Source of the DNA: Candidatus Alloclostridium intestinigallinarum
Lineage (GTDB): Bacteria > Bacillota > Clostridia > Christensenellales > UBA3700
Direction of reading: 5' to 3'
Assembly: GCA_904382605.1 (NCBI GenBank)
Contig: CAJFJA010000003.1
Location: 1-64,000, forward strand
DNA length: 64,000 nt
In this document: piece by piece, positions 1 to 8,375 of the stretch
Position numbering within the stretch: the first letter of the stretch is position 1
Layout of the letters: each line of letters starts with the position of its first letter
Notes under the pieces: generated by a model
The model's database searches: none
What the model was told of the DNA's origin: nothing
What the model saw: the letters and a program-made list of their open reading frames with translations, nothing else
Made by a program: the position numbers and the translations under genes

Positions 1-425
1 AGGAGTGTCCACTAAAGTGGACAGGTTATATATAAATATCGGAATATGTCAATATCAATATTTTTGGTATAGGGCACCTATCGGCTTTGAATAAATGGCG
101 AAACTGTAAAACTGTTTGTCCACTTTTGTGGACAGCAGCGGGTCGCCGCCCCGGCCATACCTTGAAGTGGCAGAAAAAGTATTATAGTGTACCTCTTCGT
201 AACACTTTTTTGTTTGATTACCATAAAAATATGGCAATTTTAGTGTTGTCAAGCAGTACCTGACAAGTCTGTCAAAACTTTTAACAAAAAGTAGGCGTGT
301 CAAGTAGTACTTGACAAGATTGTTTTCGGTAGCAGAGATAAATAAGCGTGTACGATAGTAACTGACAAGTCAATTAAAACTTTTAACAACAAGTAGACGT
401 GTCAGGTAGTACTTGACAGCGGCGG
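1..425. repeat. Left-edge palindrome repeats related to the array at 38.6-39.7 kb
   Basis: There is no credible gene here. Two perfect hairpins lie at 6-23 (TGTCCACT, AA, AGTGGACA) and 117-134 (TGTCCAC, TTTT, GTGGACA). The second runs into a GC-rich stretch and then the 'cataccttgaagtggcag' module that also occurs at 38.6-39.4 kb. Degenerate copies of the TGTCAAG...CTTGACA palindrome follow at about 245, 296, 347 and 398, spaced 51 bp apart. The left boundary lies outside the window. Confidence 0.8.
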
Positions 426-1104
426 GCCGTCATCGCTATGTCGTGTAGGACATTGCGCAAAGACATTTGAAATATAATAAATAAGATCCGTAGACGGCAG
501 TGATAAGCGGTTATGGCGTAGAGATTTTCGGATAGATTTTTACAACACCGGGAGCGTGTGACGCTCCACCCATGATAATTTGCGAAGATACAAGGCGAAA
601 TGCAGGCATATTTTCTTCGCAGATTTATCAGCCTGCGGCGGCTCGCTGACAGCGCTACGTCGAGCGAGGCGTTGCGCAAAGATACTAAAAAATTTGCAAG
701 AAAATAAGATCCGTAGACGCGAGTGCGGGGCGGTTTCAGCAAGGAGATTTTCGAGCAGGTTTGCGCAATACCGGGAGCGTGTGACGCTCCAAGAAATAAA
801 AAAGATCCGTAGACGGCAGTGATAAGTGGTTATAGCGTAGAGATTTTTGGATAGATTTTCACAACACCGAACGAAGTCGTAGCAGCGCTACGTCGAGCGA
901 GGCGTTGCGCAAAGATACTAAAAAATTTGCAAGAAAATAAGATCCGTAGACGTAAGTGCGGGGCGGTTTCAGCAAGGAGATTTTCGAGCAGGTTTACGCA
1001 ATACCGATTGAAGTCGTAGCAGCGCTACGTCGAATGAGGTATTGCGCAAAGATGCCGAAAAGATTCTGCTGAAACCGTCCCGCACTTGCGGATACGGATC
1101 GTCA
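426..1104. repeat. Tandem and inverted dispersed repeats, two diverged subtypes
   Basis: Units starting AAGATCCGTAGACG occur at 483, 706, 802 and 939, with an inverted copy ending near 1103. Two subtypes alternate: one continues with ggcagtgataag (483, 802) and the other with agtgcggggcggtttcagc (706, 939 and the inverted copy). They share a tail ending in aacaccg or aataccg. A linking segment containing agcagcgctacgtcg is repeated at 648-719 and 880-952. Hairpins GGAGCGT-GTG-ACGCTCC follow two of the units. Short open frames here are by-products of the repeats; no gene is supported. Confidence 0.8.
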
Positions 1105-2874
1105 CTAATCAATGGTCGCGCGGATACGGCGCACGCCTGCGGAAGAAGAACCTTCTTTAAGCAGGGTGAAGTGGTGGAGCTGTCCCGTATGCTCCGCGTG
1201 CGGACCTCCGCAGATTTCCTTTGAGAAGTCGCCTATGGTGTACACTTTCACCACGTCGCCGTACTTGGAACCGAACACGCCGGTCGCGCCCGATTTTCTC
1301 GCTTCTTCCACGGACATTTCCTCGCAGGTTACGGTCAGATCGCGCTTTATCTGTTCGTTTACAAGATCTTCCACCTTCTTCTTCTCCTCGTCGGTAAGAG
1401 GGCGGTCGAAGTTGAAGTCGAAGCGCAGACGTTCGGAAGTTATGTTACTGCCTTTCTGGCTTATGTCGTCCCTGCCGAGTACCTTTTTGAGCGCGGCAAG
1501 GAGCAGGTGGGTGGCGGTGTGCAGATATACGGTGCGTTCGCCCGTGTCGGCAAGTCCGCCCTTGAACTTCTGTTCCGCGCCCGCGTGCGACTTTGCCTGG
1601 TGGTCTTCAAACGCCTTCTTGTAGCCTTCCATATCCACCTTGAAGCCGCGCTCGGCAGCCATTTCCACGGTCATTTCTATCGGGAAGCCGTAAGTGTCGT
1701 AAAGTCTGAACGCGGTTTTGCCGTTGAGCGTGTCGCCCTGCACCCATTTGAGGACTTTTTCCATCTCCTTTATGCCGTTTTCCAGCGTCTTGGAGAATTT
1801 TTCCTCTTCCTTGGCTATTTCGGAGATTATCTTGTCCCTGTTGGTTTCCAGCTCGGAATAAACGCCCTTGTATTTTTCCACGTACATTGCGGCGATTTCC
1901 GTAAGCAGGGCGCTGTCTATTTCTATCGTGCGTGCAAAGCGTATCGCGCGCCTCAGAAGGCGGCGCAGCACATAGCCCTGGTCCACGTTGGAAGGCACGA
2001 TTCCCTTTTCGTCGCCGATAAGGAAGGTAGCCGTGCGCATATGGTCGGCGATTATGCGCATGGCGCGCGTCACCTGTTCGTCGGCTCCGTATTTTTTGCC
2101 GCTCATATCTTCCAGCTTTTCTATCACGTCGGAGAAGAGGTCGGTTTCGTATACGGATTTATATCCGTTCAGCATACACAGCGTGCGCTCCAGACCCATA
2201 CCCGTATCCACGTTCTTTTGCGAAAGGGGAGTGTAAGTCCCGTCGGGGTGGCGGTAGAATTCCATGAACACGTTGTTCCATATCTCCACCCATTTTTCGC
2301 CGTCGTCGGCGGGGGAAGGATTGCCCTCCACTTTTTTGCCCGTGTCCACGAATATCTCCGTGTCGCCGCCGCAGGGACCGGTGGTTGAAGCTATCCACCA
2401 GTTATGCGCCTTGGGTAGATAGAAAATTCTGTCTTCGGGAATGCCGTGGCTCTTCCACTCGTTCGCCGCAACTTCGTCGCGGGGGCAGTCTTCGTCGCCG
2501 GCAAATACCGTTACCGCCAGCTTTTCGCGCGGTATGCCCAGAACTTCCGTCAGGAACTCGTAGCTGAATGCTATGGATTCTTTCTTGAAATAATCGCCCA
2601 GCGACCAGTTGCCCAGCATCTCGAAAAAGGTGCAGTGGGTGGCGTCGCCCACTTCGTCGATGTCGCCCGTGCGCACGCACTTCTGCACGTCGGTGAGGCG
2701 CTTGCCCGCAGGGTGCTTCTGCCCGAGAAGATAGGGCACAAGCGGGTGCATTCCCGCGGTGGTAAACAGCACGGAAGGGTCGTTTTCCGGAATGAGCGAT
2801 GCGGAAGGGATAATTGTGTGTCCCTTCGATGCGAAAAATTGCAGATACTTTTCTCTTAATTCGTACGATTTCAT
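1105..2874 (-). CDS. alaS: Alanyl-tRNA synthetase, short form lacking the C-Ala domain
   Basis: This enzyme charges tRNA-Ala with alanine in the cytoplasm. The N-terminal class II catalytic core is recognisable (GHTIIPSASLIPENDPSVLF, then GDIDEVGD and FFEMLGNWSLGDYF). It is followed by the tRNA-recognition helices and an editing domain with HTATH and CGGPH metal/catalytic motifs. The protein is 589 residues and stops straight after GVRRIRATID, whereas usual bacterial AlaRS is about 870-880 residues with a C-terminal C-Ala domain. Similar short AlaRS are known, for example in Patescibacteria, so this is probably a natural form rather than a truncation. I chose the ATG at 2874, which begins MKSYELREKYLQFF. 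A 17-residue upstream extension has no family support and would start upstream of the predicted transcription start. The stop codon abuts an inverted repeat unit. Confidence 0.95.
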   Translation of the reverse strand: MKSYELREKYLQFFASKGHTIIPSASLIPENDPSVLFTTAGMHPLVPYLLGQKHPAGKRLTDVQKCVRTGDIDEVGDATHCTFFEMLGNWSLGDYFKKESIAFSYEFLTEVLGIPREKLAVTVFAGDEDCPRDEVAANEWKSHGIPEDRIFYLPKAHNWWIASTTGPCGGDTEIFVDTGKKVEGNPSPADDGEKWVEIWNNVFMEFYRHPDGTYTPLSQKNVDTGMGLERTLCMLNGYKSVYETDLFSDVIEKLEDMSGKKYGADEQVTRAMRIIADHMRTATFLIGDEKGIVPSNVDQGYVLRRLLRRAIRFARTIEIDSALLTEIAAMYVEKYKGVYSELETNRDKIISEIAKEEEKFSKTLENGIKEMEKVLKWVQGDTLNGKTAFRLYDTYGFPIEMTVEMAAERGFKVDMEGYKKAFEDHQAKSHAGAEQKFKGGLADTGERTVYLHTATHLLLAALKKVLGRDDISQKGSNITSERLRFDFNFDRPLTDEEKKKVEDLVNEQIKRDLTVTCEEMSVEEARKSGATGVFGSKYGDVVKVYTIGDFSKEICGGPHAEHTGQLHHFTLLKEGSSSAGVRRIRATID

Positions 2875-2883
2875 ATTGTATAT

Positions 2884-2912
2884 ATTATATATTGCCCGTT
2901 CCGATTTGGCAA
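2884..2912 (-). promoter_or_regulatory. alaS promoter, probably giving a leaderless mRNA
   Basis: On the minus strand TTGCCA (2912-2907) and TATAAT (2889-2884) are separated by 17 bp. The expected transcription start is about 2877, only about 3 nt before the ATG at 2874. No Shine-Dalgarno sequence is present. Confidence 0.6.
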
Positions 2913-2962
2913 ATGCTTTACGCAATTTTCATAAAATAATCTCGCCTGCACACAACAAATTT

Positions 2963-4396
2963 ATGCAAATAAACTGCAAGGAAGCGGCTGACGCCGTCCA
3001 GGGGGAATTTTCGGAATACACCGACGTTCTGCGCATGGATTTCAACGTGGGCGGAAGGGCCGCCGCGCTTTTCTATATAGACGGATTTGTGGACAAAATA
3101 GCCTTCGAATCGAGCATACTGCGCCCGCTGAAAAGGCAGGAGACGCTGGAATATCCGTACGCGGACACGATAAACCAGATAACCGCGCTCACCACGCCCA
3201 TGAAGACGGTGCAGACGCCGCAGGAAGCGGCGAAGATAGTGTCGGAAGGCGATATCGCGCTGGTGATAGACGGGGCGGAGGGGATATTCATCTTTTCCGA
3301 GCGCGCCTACCAGACCAGAGGCATACAGGAACCGCCCGTGACCAACGTGCTGCGCGGTCCGCGCGAAGGCTTTGTGGAGGACGTGAAGATAAATATGACC
3401 ATGCTCCGCCGCAAGCTGAAAACGCCAAAACTCACTTTCAAAAAGGCGTTTGCCGGCAAGTATACGGATACGCCGGTAATAATATGTTATATCGACGGCG
3501 TGGCTTCCCCCGACGTGGTGGACGAGGTGGAAAAACGCATAAACGCGATAGACATGGACGGGGTGGTGGAGTCGTCCTATATCGCGCGGTATCTGGAAAC
3601 AAACTACCGCTCCCTGTTCACGCAGGTGGGCACAAGCGAAAAACCCGATATAATCGCCGCGAAAATGCTGGAAGGCAGGGTGGCAATCATCGTGGACGGC
3701 TCGCCAATGGTGCTCACCGTGCCGTTCATTCTGTTCGAACACTTCCAGGCGAGCGAGGATTACTATATAAAATCCTTCCGCGCCTCGTTCATACGGATAG
3801 TAAGGCTTATGGCGCTCGTGTTTGCCATAGCCCTGCCGGGAGCGTATGTGGCGTTGCAGGAATACCAGTACCAGATGTTTCCGCTCAAATTTTTAATATC
3901 CATTATGAACTCCATATACGGTATTCCATTTACGCCCACCCTAGAAATGCTTTCCATACTGATAATATTCGAAATTCTGAACGAAGCCAGCGTAAGAATG
4001 CCGCGTTACGTGGGCATGGCGCTTTCCGTGGTGGGGGCGATAGTGCTGGGCGAAACGGCGGTGAACGCGGGACTTTTCTCCACGCCCGCCATACTGGTCA
4101 TATCCATATCCACGATAGGGCTTTACTGCGTGCCCGACGCCACGGAGGCAAGCAGTATACTGCGCGTGCTGTTCGTGGCTATCGCGGGCGTTGCCGGTCT
4201 TATGGGACTTATTCTCGCCGCGCTCGCGCTCATAGCCTATCTGGCGGATTTGCGCAGTTTTGGCACGTCCTATCTCGCGCCGTTCGCGCCGCTCATCGAG
4301 CGCGACTGGCAGGACGGACTTATCAAGGAGAGCATACGCGATATGACGGAGCGCCCTTACTCCATTCCCACGTGGAACAGGGTGCGCAGGAGGTAG
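2963..4396 (+). CDS. gerAA: Spore germination protein, GerA family A subunit
   Basis: This is the A subunit of a nutrient germinant receptor in the inner membrane of the spore. It has a soluble N-terminal region of about 280 residues and then a membrane region with several hydrophobic segments. The family-typical stretch around PRYVGMALSVVGAIVLGETA is present. Length is 477 residues, as expected for GerAA proteins. The frame is open well upstream because it overlaps the divergent alaS; MQINCKEAAD at 2963 is the first ATG that fits the family and lies outside alaS. No good Shine-Dalgarno is seen, so the start is uncertain. It is followed after one base by gerAB. A forespore sigma-G promoter would be expected, but only a weak match (GCAAA, then CATAAAA 16 bp later) is visible at 2909-2936. 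Confidence 0.92.
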   Translation: MQINCKEAADAVQGEFSEYTDVLRMDFNVGGRAAALFYIDGFVDKIAFESSILRPLKRQETLEYPYADTINQITALTTPMKTVQTPQEAAKIVSEGDIALVIDGAEGIFIFSERAYQTRGIQEPPVTNVLRGPREGFVEDVKINMTMLRRKLKTPKLTFKKAFAGKYTDTPVIICYIDGVASPDVVDEVEKRINAIDMDGVVESSYIARYLETNYRSLFTQVGTSEKPDIIAAKMLEGRVAIIVDGSPMVLTVPFILFEHFQASEDYYIKSFRASFIRIVRLMALVFAIALPGAYVALQEYQYQMFPLKFLISIMNSIYGIPFTPTLEMLSILIIFEILNEASVRMPRYVGMALSVVGAIVLGETAVNAGLFSTPAILVISISTIGLYCVPDATEASSILRVLFVAIAGVAGLMGLILAALALIAYLADLRSFGTSYLAPFAPLIERDWQDGLIKESIRDMTERPYSIPTWNRVRRR

Positions 4397-4397
4397 C

Positions 4398-5525
4398 ATG
4401 GGCAAGACGACGAACGTGGTTTATCCCAATCAGATAGCGCTTTTAGCGTTCATCGCCTCCATTACCTTCAAGGTGGTAATGCTGCCGCAGTATTTCGCGG
4501 GGTCGGCGGGCAGGGCGGCGCCGATTGCCATGGCGTATATGATGGCGGTAGAGGTGATGGAATTTGTCATAATTTACGGCGTCATCAAGCGCACTTCGCT
4601 GCTTGAAGCGCATATCCCCGCCGCGCTCAAAGCCGCCTTTATCCTGCTTATATCCGCTTCGAGCTACTTCAAGACGGTGGTGCTTTCGGCGGAGGCGGTG
4701 TCCTATATCTCCACCACTCTTTTCGATAACGGACTGTGGCGGCTGATAGTGCTTGCCTATATGCCGTGCCTGGTGTATATCTCGTACAAGGGCGGCAACG
4801 TGCTGGCGCGCACCGCGCAGATAGTGTTCTGGTTTATCGCCGTATCCCTTTTGTTCAACGTGCTTTTCGCGCACTTCAACGGGGATACGGGCAACATGCT
4901 CCCCGTGCAGTTTTCCGCCGAAATAATGAAGGCGTGCGACAGACATATGGTGTGGTTCGGCGACTTCACCCCCTTCCTGTTCCTCACCGTGGCGCGCCCG
5001 GCAAAACCGCAGAAGGTGCGCCTGCCGGTCATGATAGCGCTCTGCTTTGCGGCAGCGGCGGGATTTATGGTGATTTTCATCACCGCATACGGCGGAGGCA
5101 GTATTATGGTAAGCAACGCGTTCAATAAAATAGCCGTGTTCAACCGTATATCCCTGCTTCTGGGCACGGTGGACTTTCCCACGGTGTGCTCGTGGCTGAT
5201 GATGTCGGTAATCAAGCTCGCGCTCATAGTGTACGGGGTGGTTGAAGGGCTGACCTACTTTTTGAAAAAGCGCCTTGCCGTCGCTCTTCTGACGGGACTT
5301 GCGCTTTCGCTCACGCTGTTTTTCGGCATAACCAATATGGACGTATCTTACAAAATAGCCACTTCGCCGGTAAGATACGCCGTGGGCGCGATAGAGTATC
5401 TTCTGCCGCCCGCGGTATACCTTGCCGTAAGGATATTCGACAAGACGAGCGTGCAGTTTGACAGTACTAAGGTGGACGTCGATGCTTTAAGGGAGGAAGG
5501 AAAATGCAGAGAAGGCAAAGGCTGA
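4398..5525 (+). CDS. gerAB: Spore germination permease, GerAB/ArcD-like
   Basis: This is the B subunit of the germinant receptor, an APC-superfamily-like integral membrane protein thought to bind the germinant. It has 375 residues and is almost entirely hydrophobic with roughly ten membrane segments, beginning near NQIALLAFIASITFKVVM. AGGAGG ends 5 bases before the ATG and overlaps the end of gerAA, whose stop is separated from this start by one base. The 3' end overlaps gerAC by 22 bp. A short charged tail follows the last membrane segment. The function is assigned from family and operon context. Confidence 0.93.
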   Translation: MGKTTNVVYPNQIALLAFIASITFKVVMLPQYFAGSAGRAAPIAMAYMMAVEVMEFVIIYGVIKRTSLLEAHIPAALKAAFILLISASSYFKTVVLSAEAVSYISTTLFDNGLWRLIVLAYMPCLVYISYKGGNVLARTAQIVFWFIAVSLLFNVLFAHFNGDTGNMLPVQFSAEIMKACDRHMVWFGDFTPFLFLTVARPAKPQKVRLPVMIALCFAAAAGFMVIFITAYGGGSIMVSNAFNKIAVFNRISLLLGTVDFPTVCSWLMMSVIKLALIVYGVVEGLTYFLKKRLAVALLTGLALSLTLFFGITNMDVSYKIATSPVRYAVGAIEYLLPPAVYLAVRIFDKTSVQFDSTKVDVDALREEGKCREGKG

Positions 5526-6655
5526 AGCGGCTGGGCGGCTACAAGTGGCTTATAATAGTCGTGATAGCCGTGGTGCTTATCGGGTTCGACCTTCTGGCGG
5601 ACAACGCGAGCATAGTCAACCGCGGCATAGTAGTGGGACTGGCAATAGACAGCGGCGGCGACCTGATAGAACTTGCCGCGCAGGTCATTCTGCCAAGGAG
5701 CGGCGGTTCTGCTTCCGGCGGCAACGATTTTATGATATTCACCTCGTCGGGGGAGACCATGCAGGACGCCGTGGAAAAACTCTCCGTGTCGATGGGCGTA
5801 AAGGCGTCGCTGTCGCACTGCACGCTGGTGGTTCTTGGCGGCGACCTGTTGCGCACCAAGGGCGATACGGTATTGAAGCACCTTATCCGTTCCCCGTATT
5901 TTGCGGATAACACTCTGCTCGTGGCGGCGTCCGGCAAGGCCAAGGAAGTGCTTTCCGCAAAAGTGCCCATAAACGACGTGGCTTCCTACCATATGCAGAG
6001 AATGATGCAGGGCGTACAGCGCGAAGCGGGCGTGAACGCGTGCACGATAAAGGACTATTTTGCCAATTATTACTATATCGGCGGCGCGAATTATATGCCC
6101 GTGGCGGTGGTGGAAAACTGCGAATACACTCCCGTCGGACCGAACAAGGAGAGCGCGGACGGCGCGCAGCTGCTCGACCTTTCGCGCACGCTCGTGCTTA
6201 CGCGCGAAGGATACGGGTTCGTGCTGGACTACGACGCTTCGCGCGGACTGAGCTTTGTGAAGGGCAGCCTTAACGACGGCACGATAATCTTCGTGTCCGA
6301 CTGCTCGGAAGAGCGCGACGTGGTGATTCTGGACAGCAAATGCACCCTTTCCGTGCAGTCCGAGGACGAAGTCGTCGCAAAAGTGAAAGTCAAAGTCAAG
6401 CGCAACGACCTGCCCACCGCGCAGGACGGAATGATAGTCAACGCGCTCAGCGAGCGCGAACGCGAACGTATCCGCGAAAGCGTGCGCGGACAGATACTCG
6501 CCTGCTTTAAAGAAGGGCAAAAGCAGGATATAGACATATTCCATTTGGGCGAGCATATCTACCGCAAGTACGGCGAGGAATGGCGTAAAAATCAGAACAA
6601 ATTGTATATAAGGAATATAGCGTTCGACGTCAATGTTGAATTGACTGTGAAATAA
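5504..6655 (+). CDS. gerAC: Ger(x)C family spore germination protein without a lipobox
   Basis: This is the C subunit of the germinant receptor, normally a lipoprotein on the outer face of the spore inner membrane. It has 383 residues, the usual family length. The family region after the anchor is recognisable (IVNRGIVVGLAIDSGGD). The N-terminus has basic residues and one hydrophobic segment (WLIIVVIAVVLIGFDLLA) but no cysteine where a lipobox should be, so the protein is probably held by an uncleaved transmembrane helix. A strong GGGAGGAAGG site precedes the ATG. The TAA stop overlaps the beginning of the repeat element at 6653. Confidence 0.92.
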   Translation: MQRRQRLKRLGGYKWLIIVVIAVVLIGFDLLADNASIVNRGIVVGLAIDSGGDLIELAAQVILPRSGGSASGGNDFMIFTSSGETMQDAVEKLSVSMGVKASLSHCTLVVLGGDLLRTKGDTVLKHLIRSPYFADNTLLVAASGKAKEVLSAKVPINDVASYHMQRMMQGVQREAGVNACTIKDYFANYYYIGGANYMPVAVVENCEYTPVGPNKESADGAQLLDLSRTLVLTREGYGFVLDYDASRGLSFVKGSLNDGTIIFVSDCSEERDVVILDSKCTLSVQSEDEVVAKVKVKVKRNDLPTAQDGMIVNALSERERERIRESVRGQILACFKEGQKQDIDIFHLGEHIYRKYGEEWRKNQNKLYIRNIAFDVNVELTVK

Positions 6656-7018
6656 GCGCCGAATGAAAGTGTTTTGCGATAGGCTATGCTATAAGCATAG
6701 TTTTATCTGCGCAAAACACTTTGCGCTTACGTCTTTAAGGGAGAACCCTTTCATTCGCAAATATTCTATTTGCTTGAGAATCGGTTCTCCCTTCTTTTCG
6801 CGCTAAGTTTATATTATGGCAAACTTGCCTTTTGCGCGAAAATTCAACCCTTTCCGCCCTTACGGGAAAATGTGCACGGCGCATTTTATAGGTTACGCTC
6901 GCAAAAGCGCGGTTTTGCTTCGCTTTATTTGTAATAAAGGCGTTGCGGAGATAATACTATAAAACAATACTTTGTTACTTCGGGGCGGTTAAGTGGTGAA
7001 GCGCACGGCGCTTCCGCA
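6653..7018 (+). repeat. Multi-hairpin element, copy 1
   Basis: Five hairpins lie in series in this gene-free stretch. H1 is 6666-6722 (AAAGTGTTTTGCG/CGCAAAACACTTT, inner stem CTATGC/GCATAG). H2 is 6737-6793 (AAGGGAGAACC/GGTTCTCCCTT, inner GCAAATA/TATTTGC). H3 is 6795-6842 (TTTTCGCGC/GCGCGAAAA). H4 is 6867-6887 (AAAATGTGC, ACG, GCGCATTTT). H5 is 6901-6918 (GCAAAA/TTTTGC). A conserved tail (cgctttattt...ggagataatactataaaac) and a GGCGGTTAAG hairpin unit close it. The same order recurs inverted at 9790-10165 with different stem bases that still pair. Confidence 0.85.
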
Positions 7019-7051
7019 CCGCTTTGTAGTTGCGCTTAAACGCACCGCGAA

Positions 7052-7135
7052 GAAGTGCCCTAATGCTAGGAAAGGCGCTCATTTTGGGAATGAGCGTACT
7101 TGGCGTACGTGATTTCTCAAAATGAGTGACTTGAC
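7052..7135 (+). repeat. 84-bp dispersed repeat, copy 1
   Basis: This 84-bp block is the reverse complement of 52038-52121 with only 4 mismatches by eye. It contains an inverted repeat (CTCATTTTG/CAAAATGAG) around a core with TACTTGGCGTACG. It lies just beyond the terminator of the acyltransferase-like gene and encodes nothing credible. Confidence 0.88.
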
Positions 7136-7152
7136 ATGCGGAATGAGTGTAT

Positions 7153-7188
7153 GAAAAAATTGCGGACGGCAATACGTTTGCCGCCCGC
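7153..7188 (-). terminator. Rho-independent terminator of the acyltransferase-like gene
   Basis: Reading the minus strand, a stem GCGGGCGGCAA/TTGCCGTCCGC (one G-T pair) with loop ACGTA is followed by AATTTTTT. It sits 25 bp past the stop codon of the gene ending at 7214. Confidence 0.8.
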
Positions 7189-7213
7189 ATATTTTTGAAT
7201 TAACGGTTTCCGC

Positions 7214-8245
7214 CTATATTATAACGAAATCCCCGGGGGTGAAGATAAGAATACTTATTAACGCCAATATTGCCGCCACGACCACCTGGTGGAGCACATA
7301 GACCCAAAGCGCGATTCTGCCCCAGAAGTCGAACGGCGCGTGCCACGAGTACCTGCCCAGGCGCGGGAAGAGGGAGCGGCGTTTGTTGTAGAGCAGATAG
7401 CCGAAGAACGAGCCGATGAGCACATAACCCACGCTCGGGAAGATAGGGTAGTAGTCGGACGAAGATACGCCCGCGTTCAGCCAGTCGGCGACGAAGAACC
7501 ACGTCTTGTCGATCGTGAAGCGCATACCGTTTTCATACGCCGAGGAAAAGCCGTAATCTATGGCGATTATCGCAATGCCCAAAACGAGGGATACCACCGC
7601 GGTGCGCAGTTTTTTGTGGCGGCAGACGGTATCTATAAGCCACCACAGCAGAATGGCGAATGCGAACATATGCAGTATGCCGAAGCGTATCGTCATACCC
7701 AGCTGCGAGGTGACCAGCGTGATGAGCATTGCAAATACCGCCGCCATAATGCCGCGCTTCAAGTTGGAACGCGAGAAATAGCAGGATATGCCGCATACGA
7801 AACAGAATATCCACACAACCACATGCTGGGAATCGGTGTGGAAGGAAGAGTTCCAGTATTCCCGCGCCGCGTCGCGGATATATTCCAGCCACTCCATATC
7901 GGGATTGGCGCGTATCCATGCGGGGGAGAAGATGTAACCTATGTCGTATATGAAATGGTCGAACACCATTAAAAGCACGCACACGCCGCGGATAAAGTCA
8001 AGTTCCCATATGCGCCTTGAAGAGCCGCGCAGTTTGTCGCCGCCGCGGAACGCCGCGGCTATCCTTTCACCTATGCCCGTTCCGGCGGAAGCGGCGCTTT
8101 CCGTGCTTTCCGCCGTAACGCCGGGGGATGAAGGAGGGGTATTTTCCTGATTTTCACCCGCAAAAACCTGCGCGTCCTTTTGCGGCGCGCTTTCGTTATC
8201 CGGAGTTATTCCGCCCTTTTTATGCGAATACTTGCCTTTACCCAT
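7214..8245 (-). CDS. DUF1624 / heparan-alpha-glucosaminide N-acetyltransferase-like membrane protein
   Basis: This is an integral membrane protein of 343 residues. After a polar, low-complexity N-terminal tail of about 75 residues comes the family-typical opening RIWELDFIRGVCVLLMVFDH. Further hydrophobic segments and the FGILHMFAFAILLWWLI region follow. Members of this family are related to lysosomal HGSNAT and acyltransferase-3 proteins, which move acetyl groups across membranes onto sugars. The bacterial substrate is unknown. It stands alone on the minus strand between repeats and is divergent from the radical SAM gene. No Shine-Dalgarno precedes the ATG; the -10 box is so close that the message may be leaderless. 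Confidence 0.85.
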   Translation of the reverse strand: MGKGKYSHKKGGITPDNESAPQKDAQVFAGENQENTPPSSPGVTAESTESAASAGTGIGERIAAAFRGGDKLRGSSRRIWELDFIRGVCVLLMVFDHFIYDIGYIFSPAWIRANPDMEWLEYIRDAAREYWNSSFHTDSQHVVVWIFCFVCGISCYFSRSNLKRGIMAAVFAMLITLVTSQLGMTIRFGILHMFAFAILLWWLIDTVCRHKKLRTAVVSLVLGIAIIAIDYGFSSAYENGMRFTIDKTWFFVADWLNAGVSSSDYYPIFPSVGYVLIGSFFGYLLYNKRRSLFPRLGRYSWHAPFDFWGRIALWVYVLHQVVVAAILALISILIFTPGDFVII

Positions 8246-8253
8246 ACGCGTTT

Positions 8254-8282
8254 ATTATATCATGGCGGCGGAGAATATTCAA
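8254..8282 (-). promoter_or_regulatory. Promoter of the acyltransferase-like gene, probably leaderless
   Basis: On the minus strand TTGAAT (8282-8277) and TATAAT (8259-8254) are 17 bp apart. Only 8 bases separate the -10 box from the ATG at 8245, so the transcript probably begins at or next to the start codon. Confidence 0.5.
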
Positions 8283-8375
8283 ATATTTTGCGCGCCGTAC
8301 TTTGCGGCGTAAAATTTTACCGTAAACGGCGGAAAAGGGGTTGCATAAAATGCGAACATATGTTAAAATATTTTC

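Noticed and set aside
383..822. Open frames of 80-119 codons on both strands
   Set aside because: They lie wholly within repeat units, have no ribosome site, and parts recur in other repeat copies. They are by-products of the repeats.
1105..2874. Truncation of alaS by the adjacent repeat
   Set aside because: The end after GVRRI matches the natural end of short AlaRS proteins, so a truncation event is not needed to explain the length.
2875..2925. 17-residue N-terminal extension of AlaRS
   Set aside because: It lies upstream of the predicted transcription start and does not match the family opening.
2759..2962. 68-residue N-terminal extension of GerAA
   Set aside because: It overlaps the alaS start antisense and has no similarity to the family; the ATG at 2963 gives the normal length.
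6975..7190. Small minus-strand open frame beside the 84-bp repeat
   Set aside because: It spans the repeat and the acyltransferase gene terminator and has no ribosome site or recognisable product.
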